Source: Siphonodentalium dalli (Eukaryota > Mollusca > Scaphopoda > Gadilida > Siphonodentaliidae). Taken from it: 64,000 nucleotides of DNA. Position numbers and translations under genes: made by a program. The DNA is taken from the NCBI GenBank assembly GCA_032622095.1, contig CP136068.1:1113607-1177606 (forward strand). The letters run 5' to 3'. Every line of letters starts with the position of its first letter. Position 1 is the first letter of the stretch. Below the pieces are notes generated by a model that ran no database searches, had not been told where the DNA came from, and saw nothing but the letters and a program-made list of their open reading frames with translations. Of the stretch, positions 35,636 through 47,354 are shown one piece after another.

Positions 35636-37135
35636 AAATTTCTAATGTAGTCCCGATCCCAAACAATGCTACCACTCATGAAATTTCCAACTACAGACCT
35701 ATCAGCATTCTTCCAGCTATCTCTAAACTTCTAGACAAAATTATGCATAAACGATTACTAGACTTCTTAAATGAACAAAACATTCTCTATAAACACCAAT
35801 AGGGCTTCCGTCCAAATCATTCAACTTTCCATCTTATATTACATCTCCTCGATCAAGTTGTCTCAAATAATGACAAAATGACAAGAGACTCCACATTAGC
35901 TCTGTTTCTTGCCTCTCAAAAGCATTTGACACGATAAATCACTCTATTTTACTTCATAAACTAGATCACTATGGTATACGAAGCACAGCATAGTAATGCT
36001 GAAGGGGTCACTCTCACCAAAAATAGTGCCGAAGGGTACACAGGATTTTCAAAATGTGCTGAAGGGTACACAGGGTTTGAAATGTCGTTCTAAAGGACAT
36101 TCAGTTTTCGTATCTGCCATGATTTCTGTTAGAGAATAATTGTTTACGTTCCAATGAATATTAAAGTGTACTGAAAACAAACTGCTAATGGGCGCCAGAC
36201 GTTCATAAACACAATTTAAGTAATGGTGTTCGTGCCGATCACAAACCCTGTGTACCCTTCAGCACATTTTCAAACCCTGTGTACCTTTCGGCACGTTTTT
36301 TGGTGAGAGTGACCCCTTCAGCCATACTAATGGTTTCAGAGCGATAATTTTCAAAATTTACGTTAACGATATGTCAAATTCGACAACCATGGATATCTTA
36401 TCATACGCGGACGATACGAATCTAGTAACTGTTGGAAAAAATGGCATCTTTGTAGAAAGTTATGTGAATAATGAGATACGCAACATATGCTTGGTGCTGT
36501 AGCAATAAGCTAGTGATCAATACTAAAATAAGCATCTATATGCTAATACACCCAGAGAACAATGATGACAAATGGAACTTTATAAAGGTTTACTTAAATA
36601 ACACGGAACTAAACAAGTTAGGAAATCTTGAGCACGATTCCTCCACAAAATTCTTAGGAATCCATATAGATGAAAACCTTTCAAAAAACATGTGTCTTCT
36701 GTTTGTTCTAAAATGGTGAATGCCACATACCACATCAATAAAGTTAAACACTTCTTTCCTAGTAGCGCACTTACAACATTATATTATGCTCTAATACAAA
36801 GTCATCTTGTCTACGGTGCTCAGATATGAGGACATGTCCATGCGGTCAAATTTGTTTTCATGCTTCAAAAACGAGTGATACGAGTTTTATGTAATAAGAA
36901 ATATAGAAACCACACAGAACATCGCCGATATATTTACCAAACGCAAAACCGGACCAGACACCCGGCAAAAGAACCCCCTATTTTTAAAAACACCAAGAAC
37001 ATCTTGGTCCCAACAACTACCATTTCATTCTTATCCAATTATATGGAACAACTTAGATAACGAATTTACATCATACCAGACCAGACACACTCAAATGGCG
37101 TTTACATGACGATTGTATTAAAAAGTATTCTGCAA
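35636..37135 (+). pseudogene. Degenerate LINE RT fragment, plus strand
   Basis: Same family as the 25.9-kb LINE. Readable pieces: NYRPISILPAISKLLDKIM, then a stop within YKHQ-stop-GFRPNHSTF, LSKAFDTI, HKLDHYGIRS; then after an inserted MITE (35998-36322) and a deletion, IYVNDMSNSTTMDILSYADD, KLGNLEHDSSTKFLGIHIDE (36471-36719), and HFFPSSALTTLYYALIQSHL with a stop for Trp. Several frameshifts and stops: clearly dead. It lies in the putative intron between the PAN and EGF exons. Confidence 0.88.
35998..36322. mobile_element. Mutator-like MITE copy 2, inserted into a LINE
   Basis: Ends GCTGAAGGGGTCACTCTCAC and its inverted partner GTGAGAGTGACCCCTTCAGC; 9-bp target duplication catagtaat (35989-35997) and catactaat (36323-36331), one mismatch. 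The interior matches copy 1 (16974-17826) in inverted order, with the gaagggtacacagg modules near both ends. It interrupts LINE sequence, so it is younger than that LINE insertion. Confidence 0.88.
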
Positions 37136-38324
37136 CTGTTAAATGCAACAGGAATCACTGAACTAAATGGGTTCCCATAGGCGACAGTGTTAACGTTTCA
37201 GCCATATTCACATAATTTCAGCCTCCGAGCCATTCCAGTGATGTTTACCCAGTTAGACTGACACCAGATCATCCTGAAAATGCAAGAAAAACCATAGGTC
37301 ATGTGTTTACTTTTCGAAATAATTCCTCAGGTGTAAGACAGGGTTATCCCGCAGCAAAATTTTACCTGGAAAAAACCCAGAAATACCACAACTAGTTAAA
37401 TAAATTTCACACTCACAAAAATCCTTTTCCCAATTAATTCACAGTTTAAATTATTTAGATATGATGTACAAATCAAATAAACAAGATCTCATCATTAAAT
37501 AATGGATCACATGTATGAGGTGAAGGCCATTCTTCAATTATCCTTGACCTTTAGCGTTCCACGGTGTATTCGATAGTGACTCTGGAACATATTTAGCTCC
37601 CTGATTCCAACAATCAAAGATGTCCCGACTATGTGGTCGGCTCGGCTCAATAGAGTGACCTCCCCTACATCGCAATCCACAACCTCACGCAGTGCATCCA
37701 CAACCTCACTCGGTACATTCATACTCGGCTTTCAAGGAAAATATATTGCTACTAACTAGAAACCATCGTTTAGCGGCTTTAGCCCCTCAGGGATTTATAA
37801 ATAAGTATACCATCCATGCATATAATCCATTTAAATACAACCGTTATATGTGCCAATTTTCATGCTTTCACATATAAAAATTGCGATTATGTTAATTGTA
37901 TTATTGTCGTAATTTTTTTCGCAGAATTGACGACTATGAGTCCGTTTGTGAGAAAATGGTCCCGTTCAAACATCTTGCGACTCACATTAATAAGGTGATA
38001 TGATTATGTTTTCTGTGATTAGTTTGTACATAATTGTGTTGTTGTTATGTCATAGTCAGTGGTAGGCTCGATGATTTCACACAAAGCTCACGTGCCCATC
38101 TTGGCTTCGTGAAACCGTAATCGTAACTATGGATAAGGCAACTGATAGAAAGAAAACAAATTCTAGTGACGTGGTACCCTATTCGTAATTCATTGTAGTT
38201 CATTATGGTGTCAATTGGTGACGGAGCAGAAAGAGACGCGGCACACAATTAGGGTCATTGAATCATTTAATATTTCTGAATTCACATTTGCACTCTTCCA
38301 ATTGCAGCCTGTTCTCCATAAAAT
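37136..38324. other. Intron/intergenic, nothing recognised
   Basis: Contains a small direct repeat (tccacaacctcac near 37676 and 37697). No supported gene. Confidence 0.4.
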
Positions 38325-38650
38325 TAGCAGATTATTTGCTTATAATAGAGCTTATTTTAGGTTGATAATCTGCTGAGAATCGCCTCATTTTGAGAGCTTT
38401 TTAGTCACATTATCGACTCATAATGATGCGATTCCAATCAGAGTACGTGCACGATATGACACAAATATGCCAACTCATGATTTTCAGGTGTAAGCTCTTT
38501 AACATGTGTTTTCAATGTGGCCCGCGCCATAAAACGAAATAACGGACACGACTCCATTATCTGCTTATTTCGGAATCAAATAATCACATTATGTACCTAT
38601 TTAAGATTATAGGTCGATTTTTATGTGCGTATTTGCGCGAGTATATGTTG
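38325..38650 (+). repeat. Dispersed 350-bp repeat, copy 2
   Basis: Second copy of 34251-34600, same orientation, roughly 80% identical. Both lie inside the putative first intron of the PAN/lectin gene. Confidence 0.75.
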
Positions 38651-39268
38651 TCCAATTAATGTAGAATATCACTGGGGTTGATGAATGGAAGTAATAATTT
38701 GTACGCATTTTGGTAGTACTGTAATTCGAGGCGGAGAAACATTCTAATTTCGCACAACAACGAACATACTAATTTCGCCCAAACGAGTAGCAACGTTTGT
38801 TCGTCAGCTACTCGTCGGTGTCTGTGCATGCAATCACAACAAACCTTGGCTCTATAATACCCCTTCATTTATCAATGGTGACGACGATGTGGCCGGTTAT
38901 GTGAACAAGATATATATACGTATACCCACACGACTTCCGTTCTCGATATTTCTGACCGAGAAGTTATATATCAGCCATCGTAAATCAATACTATTTGTTA
39001 ATGATGTTGTTGTAGGAGTTTTTAGAAATACTCAATGGAGTTGCTCATATTTTACGTTCTAGAGTTATTACTACTATTAGGCTATCGGATATCGATGTCA
39101 TTTTGTAAGGACGTTCAACACAAGGACAATTGTCCGTTATATAGTCTGTACGCCATGTCGGGTTTTGTATCAGGCGACAGTCCAGCTTTTGGTTGCCCGC
39201 CAGTTTGGTACATAGTTTTTTATTACGTAGTGAATGACTCTTATCTGACTCAAAGCGGAATCTTACAG

Positions 39269-39734
39269 GACCAATCTCACCCATGCCACACGACTCCGTG
39301 TGGTAACAAGGCGATCTGCTCACCAAGCGAGTTGTCACAATATGGATATCGATGCATCTCTTTCGAGAGTGTCACACCTGCATTCACAAGGACGACAACG
39401 ACAGCAACTACAAAAACAATTACGGATACAAGGACGACGACGACAACGGCGACGACGACCGCAACTACGGCTACAACGACGACAATTACCATATCAACGA
39501 CGACAACAACCAAAATAACGACAACATGTACTACATGTACATCGACAACAACGACAACGACTACAACAACCACGACGACGACGACGACAACGACGACAAC
39601 AACAACAACAACAACAACGGCGATTACTACAACCACGACAACAACAACAACGACAATAAAAACAACAACGGCAACAACAACAACAACAACCACGACGACG
39701 ACGACGACGCCAACAACGACTACAACCACACACG
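39269..39734 (+). CDS. Exon of secreted lectin gene: EGF-like half-domain and Thr-rich stalk
   Basis: After aatcttacag the frame reads DQSHPCHTTPCGNKAICSPS and QYGYRC, an EGF-like pattern (only four of six cysteines are visible). It then becomes an array of ACA/ACG/ACC triplets coding about 110 mostly Thr residues with a few Ile, Lys and one CTTC, i.e. a mucin-type stalk likely O-glycosylated outside the cell. It ends CACACG|gtatat in phase 1. The start is phase 0, matching exon 1's donor; the end matches the phase-1 acceptor at 43218. The frame is also open upstream to 39035, where MELLIFYVLELLLLLG could be an independent signal peptide: a separate gene start is the main alternative. Confidence 0.6.
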
Positions 39735-42083
39735 GTATATACATGGTTTACTTTATCCTAGATAAATAAAGCATATGCATTTGGCAGGAATACACTAATT
39801 TGCATTCACGATTTGATGTAGAATCTCACTGTGACACTCGCGATAATTATGTTGTTGTCAGATCATAGCTTAGCGCTGTTTTGCCATGATCCTCGCTTTT
39901 CACGACGACGAACGATTTGAATACCACTAATAGGTAAAGATCGAGGCCACATGGTGATCACAATTTAAGGACATAATATCAGAATCATCTTCAATACTGA
40001 GCAGCTGAGAAACGATCGCGAACTTATTACTGTATGATGTATTTGTGAGTTTTGTCGAAAATCCGACACCGCAATCGTAACAACGGATCGGGAAAATGAC
40101 AACGAATCTAAAGAACGCAAATTCTTGTGACGTGGTACCCTATTCGTAATAATTATCTATCGTCGTTCATTATGCGAAAGGTGTCTAATAATTCATTGTT
40201 ATTGCTGTCGTCAGAGCTGGACTTCGATACACACAAGCAAGTACTCTACCGCATTCTGCTAACTCTCAGTGCATATGTACCAGGATAAATTAACAAGACT
40301 CGTGCTAATGTTTACAAATAAATTGAATCTAACAACGGTCACCACAATCGATCTATATCAAGAACACGCACACCCAACTGCCATTGTGTGACCTGTTGCC
40401 ACTAACCAATCAAAAACGATGAAATCAATCAATCGAAAATTAAATGTATGAGTCGAAGCGTGTCTGTTTCAACGTTATGTGTTTTGTGTTGTTGTCTTCG
40501 GAAATGTGTCGCTCAGTTTGCACAGTTGTACCTTCTAATTATGCGAAATCATTGATTAAATTATAAGAAATATCATTAGTTCGATTAATGTTATGAGTTA
40601 TAACCGAAAAGTTTGAAGACAAATTTACAATAACTACGTATGCGCGTGATATACTTTGTCTTCAGACTTTTCGGTTATAACTGCAATTCTCTTAGTTATC
40701 TCTTAAACAGTCAATACAATCACAGTCAACAGAATCGAACGCCCTTTTCATATATATAGGAATGCGCACAAACTCTCCTTCCTGAACCCATTCTGCTCTC
40801 CAACTAAAATGTTCCTTGATTCTTCGAACCGAGAAAGTCTTTCACTGGGTATCAAGCAGCTTAGTGGCGATACATTTGTAGCTTGAAGACTTCCGCATAT
40901 TTTCCCACCAGTTCATCATTTCAGAGAATAGTATCTCTACAGACGCTTACGGCATCGTCTATTCACGTCACTAATAGGTTCACACCGACAAGCTTCGTCT
41001 AGCAGTTGGTCAAAGAGATAAGAGAACAACATCGCGTTGATGTTTTAACCCCGACTATATATTGTTGATGCCATCGACTATCAAAGATGAGCAATGAGAC
41101 GCAACCAACCACCGATGTTTTGGCTTTTACATGTATGTTTTCACGTACAAAGTTTTTCTCGACGGATTCAGGTGGTTTACGGTCTTCTCCTGAACGATCT
41201 ACCGGCTGACCCGTTGCTAGAACAATATGGTGGTCAAAATGGCCAAACTTCACAACAAAATGGATTTTAACACCATGGAGTTGAAAAACAAAACTTAGTA
41301 CAGCGAGGTTAAAACATCGTTGAATTGTCGGGAGGAAACCACCTGTATATGTAATAGCATACTGGCCGAAAATGGTAGTTTAACGATGTTTTAATCTGCA
41401 TATACATGTAGCTGGATAAAGTGCACTTGTTTTATCAACAATGAGGTCGACTTAGACAAAACAAAATCTATGCACATTTTCGTCTGCCTTCCGGCTCCTG
41501 ATAATCGTATCATGGATTGGATATGTTTGGCCAAGTAATACCAATTATTCCACGAAAATAGTTCCGGTTGAGGGAGTATAACACCGCGCTCATCGGGTAC
41601 AACAACAGCGAAAATGCGCAACTTCAACAAACTTTATCATGCAATGACGGAATAGTTTGCCTCCATAGATTATAAACGTCAGCACGCGTGACTTCGAGTA
41701 TTATTAGGTGGTGTCTCTCGTCTTCGTTTTGCAACAATCACATCGAAATACACAACTTATATTCATATGCCACAGTGGATAAAACAGTGTACATTTTAAT
41801 TTTCGATTTCGAATTTCTCACGTTGAATTTGATGATACCACAACCTTGAGTCCAAATAAACAACATATCCCGGGTCACATGTGCATTCGAAGACTCATTT
41901 GAAATTGACAGGTATTGTTGTGTCAACTAAGTATGAAAACATAGCTTGATATTGTTATTTGAAATGGGGAAAATATTTTGTGTTTATCGGTCAGTTGACC
42001 GCGTAACCGATATCCATCATACATCTACCTAACTTAGTCACTCGGTAAGGACTATATTTAAAAGTAATCAACATCGTAGCAAT
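39735..42083. other. Intron; one hairpin, otherwise nothing
   Basis: 40597-40681: gttataaccgaaaagtttga pairs with tcagacttttcggttataac (arms 27 bp, one mismatch, 31-base loop). No exon is recognised; if the C-type-lectin domain has an N-terminal exon it may be hidden here or between 42458 and 43217. Confidence 0.5.
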
Positions 42084-42220
42084 ACTAGTAATAGTAGCCG
42101 ATAATACCATTTTCACCAGTCTGTATCGTGGTTGTAGTCACTAGTGCCGCCTAAAGACTCGTGGTTAAAACCACAATGTCACTCATGGACAAATTTGGTA
42201 TTCTCGGCTACTATACTGGG
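42084..42220. mobile_element. Small inverted-repeat element
   Basis: agtaatagtagccgataata and tattctcggctactatactg are inverted copies; accgttttcac / caaatttggt sides also pair partly. Length 137 bp, non-coding, intronic. Confidence 0.6.
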
Positions 42221-42280
42221 TGTCATATATAATTGTACGTAATTTTGGGATTCGAAGCAGCCAGTCTTTAGTACAACTGC

Positions 42281-42457
42281 TATACAGTAATGCCCAAAGT
42301 AATTGACCACTTAACCACAGCAGAATTATGGGTAATTTTTCAGGATTTAGTCGGAAATATGGCTTGTTGGCAAAAAGCCATATTTCCGTCTAAATCCTGA
42401 AAAATTACACATAATTCTGCTGTGGTCAAGTGGTCAATTACTGCGGGCACTGCTATA
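42281..42457. mobile_element. Near-perfect palindromic MITE, 177 bp
   Basis: agtaattgaccacttaacca pairs with tggtcaagtggtcaattact; attatgggtaatttttcagg pairs with cctgaaaaattacacataat; the tip is aaatatggcttgttggcaaaaagccatattt without its loop fully paired. Very few mismatches. Intronic. Confidence 0.85.
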
Positions 42458-43217
42458 GGTCCCAGTATGTGCGGAGCTAAAGTATTGAATAGTAGTACGT
42501 CAGTAGTTCTTCACTAACTGTGGTTATATAAGTATAACTATTGTGTTCTGTAGTGAAGCGGTGTCTAAATAATTACAATGTGTATCGCAAGTTCATATAT
42601 ATCGGAATGATTGTTTTTAGATTTAAATGAGGTTATAACAACTGTGTTCTTGCGATTTCGAACTCCCAACCACCCCAACATACGTTATACTGACATTTCG
42701 AATTTCACCCGGCATGCATATGTATAATTTATAATTTATACACAATAATTTGGCGTGATAGATATAGCAAATTATTTCCACCCCTAAACTTGGGTTAGAA
42801 TTTTCCAACTGGTATAGCAATCTTTCCAACATTCGAACCTAGCAACCCATATGGTTCGAATTGTTGTCAATATGTTCCCAGCGAATTAGTGCCATGTGTA
42901 TAAAATTTGAATCAAAGTAGGACGATTTCCTACTTTTGGCCTTTTTCTACAGTACAGCTCATACTAAATATTATTTGGAAAATCTAAATTCAGACGAACT
43001 TCAACCTTTGTTCGAGTCTCAAATACCATATTTTGGTGGATTGTGCATGAACTGTCCAACTGTTGTACATTGTTATCACTCCATGTCGCTCTTGCCGCCC
43101 GCCTTCATACTCCACGTGGAATGTTACCAGCTCGTGTGCACATGCGTATCGTGTGTTTATAACATGTCGCCCCATATATAGAAATGTTTCTGTTGTGTCT
43201 TCTGAAGCTTGCACAAG

Positions 43218-43367
43218 TGCCAATGGATATTCGCAACATAGCTATGACTTGGATCAATGCAGAGCTCAACTGCAAAGCTGATGACGGGGCGCACCTCATA
43301 TTGGTCAAAAGCCGCCAAATGCTGAATGATTTGGACAGGTTACTCCAGACATGGGGCCATGGTGGAC
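43218..43367 (+). CDS. Exon of lectin gene: first half of C-type lectin domain
   Basis: The frame reads PMDIRNIAMTWINAELNCKA, the classical alpha-1 region of a C-type lectin-like domain (TWxxAexxC), then DDGAHLILVKSRQMLNDLDR and TWGHGG. It ends GTGGAC|gtaagt in phase 1. The chosen acceptor is cttgcacaag|tg, two bases of overhang, matching phase 1 from 39734; an alternative acceptor 10 bases upstream would break phase. The N-terminal beta strand with its usual Cys-x-x-Trp is not seen, so one more exon may be missing. Partners: PAN and EGF exons upstream, second CTLD exon at 45887. Confidence 0.75.
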
Positions 43368-45886
43368 GTAAGTAAGATATAAGTGAATAATCATAGGAGC
43401 ATGTAATCAATATATTAATATTAATATATTAATACAACATACAAGACATACAATCCACTTATATGACAAAAGTGTAGGTATTCTATTCACGTTAAGTATA
43501 TCCATAGTGCACATCGATGTTTCGTATCTATATATATACACAACATATTCGCAGCAATGCCCTAGTGTTTTACGTTGGCAGCATACAAACACTCAAGTTT
43601 TAATGAAATAACAGGCAATTTAGTTGGGGGTCGGGAAAATGCCACAAACACGAGTTTGTACATAATTGTTGTAGCCAATATCAACAATATCTAGGTCATG
43701 TCTAAATCATGCCACGATTTTCTGGATAACGCTCGTAGAGATCATATTCCACCAGTGCAAAACCTGGGATTTTTTTGATGTTCTTACACGTTATGACAGG
43801 GAACTTTATAACATTGAACAAACAAGGCAGGGAATATATTGTTTTGTTAGTACATTTTCCTCAATAATCTACTTCACATGGGGGGGGGGGGGGGGGGTCA
43901 CAGCTTGATGTTGCATGCTTTTATGCGAATTTTGGGATCCGATATCACAATAAACATTGAATTAATTACCAAGGAAAAATTCCATAAATGTAAGTGGCGC
44001 AAAGCAAAATCTCTCATAAAGTCACTTAAATCGTGCATTTTTCGACTTTATAAGGTTCCCTGTCAAAACTTCAAAAAGTTCAAAGGTTTTGTACTGATGG
44101 AATATGATCTCTACGAGCGTTAGTCAGAGTATAGAGATTCATGGAATGGTCTAGGTCATGTCCTCAGCATTGCGAAACATATTGAAAATCTCGATCCACA
44201 CGAGGGACTGATATCAAACAAAATATTCCATGTCAACACCCGGTAAGTAGATAACTTCTGGTGGCACTAAGATGGTTCTCCATTTGGAATAAGTATTGGA
44301 CCAGGTTGGGTTGTTAAAAAGTGCCGGAACACCATGAATGTGATCGAAATGACAAAAACTTGTTTTATTTACACCAATTTACTTTTTTGCTTTTTACTAT
44401 ATACATTAAAATCCCACAAACCATGTAATAGTTTCAAAGATATATTAACTGCGATACATTATCAGCTCAGGTGCAACCTGCATTTACTATAATAGTTGAA
44501 TATGGATAGCGCCGTTTTGTGAATGCGATAAAAGAGGCCTAACATTATAGCATATTTCACCAAAAACAATTACTCAAAAACAGTGTCTTACTAAATCGGG
44601 TTGTTTTTCTTTTTAGACGAAATAAAACGTTTGGATATATGTTAATGGTTAATTATTATAGCACTTGTTAAAATGAAGTTTGCATTCAATTGGTGGAGAT
44701 AGTGTTATGGATGGGCGATTGTGTATCTATGTTAAAGTCGTTTAGACCGGTGTACTTGTGTGAGTATTAAATATAATAAGTTGGCGCAAAATGTTGCAAA
44801 ACGATTTTGATCTGGACACTTTTCATGTGATTCAGGATTGTTAAGAGTATGACGTGACCGTGCACTAGGATGTGCGATTCCAAATTGTCCACACAACAGG
44901 GAAATATAGGATTTCGAACTTAATTTAACTCAATTTTAACTACTCTAGATAAATATAACATCGTGTTATGTGCCTGCATGGCCTGGTTATTAGCACATTG
45001 TAGATGCATTGCTGGAGTTTTATTGCATCCAGTCATCTCACACATGGTACCATAAGGTAACAACCTATGAATCAGTTCGAGATTCATCGCGGAAGATGGA
45101 TGGATTGTTTGACATTCTAATCAGGAATTAGTTTTGGCCTTATTACAATACCATCTGATTTCTACAAAATTATCTAAGCTTGATAATGCATATATCTATT
45201 AGCTGTTAAATATTATATATCCATGTTATGCTGCTGAGGCAGTCATATATATGCTGGGGAAGGTTATTGTCTAAGGGCATTGCTGCACTCTTGGGGTGGG
45301 TGTCTCGAAATCGATGTTAAAATAACATTGTAGGTTTGGGGGGGGGGGGTAGTTCTCCAAAATTGCCAGAATAACAAAACGGTATATACCTTCCTTCAAT
45401 TTTCTCCCCCCACTCGGACCGTCTACAGACCTTCTGTGATACAGGATGGATCTCACGATTTTGGAACAGCAATGTAACACATCCAAAATTGCACACTATA
45501 GCCATTCGATGACTGGCACTTGCTTATATATCATACATCAGAACGGGTTGATACTCTGGCTCAATGTGATGAGTCCAATGATTCGGATGTTCATAAACAA
45601 CATATCATTATTCATCGAAATGGCTACGTTATACACCGGAATGGCACACTGAGGTGTCACTCAACTCTGATCATGTTTTAAAGTCGGTCCCGGCTGTCCA
45701 CCATTTCCAAATTATAACACACGACCTCATCGCCCCTACCATCCCAGCCCATTTTATAATGTCCTGTGTATAGTCTCCATGCAAGCTGTGTACCTTAGAT
45801 ATTAAGTTGGATATTCACGCGTTAATATATGGACATACAAACACCGCGCAAATAGATTTGTAACGCCACATGTTTTATTTTAACAG
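43368..45886. other. Intron splitting the lectin domain
   Basis: Holds G runs (43879-43898, 45337-45349), a ttaatattaatat patch at 43410-43430, and a foldback element at 43720-44127 (separate entry). It ends in a good acceptor, tgttttattttaacag. No coding sequence is recognised. Confidence 0.6.
43720..44127. mobile_element. Foldback element in the lectin intron
   Basis: 43722-43815 (aacgctcgtagagatcatat, tccaccagtgcaaaacct, gacagggaactttataa) is matched in inverted orientation at 44050-44125 (ttataaggttccctgtc, aggttttgtactgatgga, atatgatctctacgagcgtt). The spacer is about 235 bp and includes a G run. ctaggtcatgtc occurs in direct orientation outside both ends (43691 and 44150), possibly marking a larger duplicated target. 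Confidence 0.75.
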
Positions 45887-46104
45887 TTGACCTGTGGATC
45901 GACGGCAGAGATAAGAATAATGACAACATCATGCGATCATGGGAAGGCGACATTCTGTCATTCTTTGTCTGGTATCCCAGTAATCCGGACGGCTGGTCAC
46001 ATGACTGTATGGCAATTTCCCGCTATAATCTGGGAGATTATAAGATGTATGACTACTTTTGCTCCCTGTGGCCAAATGAGGTCCGGTATGTGTGCGAGCT
46101 GTAA
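45887..46104 (+). CDS. Terminal exon of lectin gene: second half of C-type lectin domain
   Basis: Acceptor ttttaacag; the split codon closes in phase 1 as Leu and reads LDLWIDGRDKNND, then SWEGDILSFFVWYPSNPDGW, SHDCMAIS, YFCSLWPNEVRYVCEL and TAA at 46102. These are the WIG-like core, the W.P.NP loop, the conserved C-x-x and the final C of a C-type lectin. The Ca-dependent sugar motif EPN/QPD and the WND triad are not obvious (YPSNPDGW and NEVRYVC instead), so sugar binding through canonical calcium site 2 is doubtful. It is the 3' end of the gene. Confidence 0.82.
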
Positions 46105-47354
46105 GGCTGTAAGACCAGACATGGCTCGTGATGTCGTATGAAGATCAAATATGTGGCAATGGGCTTGTTCCGTAGGCCTATGTTCATATAATTACACATT
46201 TATTTTTCTCTGTTATTTTCCTGAATTTTAGCTGGACAAGTCCTATAGCAACTCGATATTTCTCGATAACGATGTATGTGACCGAGTCACCGACGTAGGA
46301 AATCGGGAAGGGTTAGAATTCGCGTGAGTCGATTCAGCTGTCACCGGGGCGAATTAACCTAGTTGCTATGGTGTATCATTGGTTACCGATCCTTTCTCGG
46401 TGAAAGTGAACGTTTCAAAGTAAAAAAATGGTCGCTTTGTTGCATTACTTCCAATACAATTTAAAATTCGTGCTATTATTGCAGAATGCATTTTGGCGGA
46501 TTCACATCAAATTCATTTAGTATCGAAATTGTATTTTCTAATTCGAAAAATTATTTTTAATGACACAATTGTTAGTTCATCCGCGTCTGTTTCATTTTAT
46601 TTACGTTCAAGTCGATTTTGACTTGAACGGCCTTGAACTTATTTTATCGCGTATTTTCTTCGTTGACAAAATGGGTCAATAAAATTTCGTCCAATCATTC
46701 GAACTGGATACTCGACTAACGGAAATAGTGACTTTTTACAACATACACTTTTAAGATAATTCTTTCTAATACATTGAAATTAATGTGCTGCGTAATTATA
46801 ACTAACCAACGTAGTTCTGTTGCATTTATGGGCTTATAGAAATGTAAGTGGCCGAACAAAATAATTGATATAATTTCGCTTCCTGGGACATTATGTGAGC
46901 GAAAACGTCACAATGACTAAGCGAAGAGTTCCACATGACTTTTAGTGAATAATTTGTATTTGTGACATTTATCCTTGTGATACTTATACAAAACTTTTTC
47001 ACATGGATAATTACCACAAATATCAATCATTCTCTTAAAGTTATGTGAAACACTCCGCTGATGTGTTCAGAACAGAATAACAACTCATGTCAAAATTAGC
47101 TATTGTCATAAATTGTATAGGCAAAACAAAAAATCAGCGTCATCAGATGAATCATTGCTGAATGTTTTTCACCCAATAATTCGTCACTAATGAAGCAATA
47201 AATATTTACATTTTTTCTCTGAAGTGGTACAATCCATATGGTTGGAATGTTCGACAATCTTAGTTGATTGCTACATTCTTCCCGTGGAGATAGTATTTGG
47301 ATACTAACTTATCGGTTTTTGTTCACTGAAATAAGTCCACAATATGTCTTTAAT
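46105..47354. other. Intergenic, nothing recognised
   Basis: AT-rich; includes the presumed 3' UTR of the lectin gene. A few aagtcgattttgacttgaacgg-like short palindromes near 46610-46632. No gene. Confidence 0.4.

Noticed and set aside
39277-39765. Val-rich, Asn/Asp-rich and Cys-rich frames across the ACN array
   Set aside because: Shadows of the Thr-coding array. Only the plus-strand frame continuous with the EGF cysteines and a phase-compatible splice site is kept.
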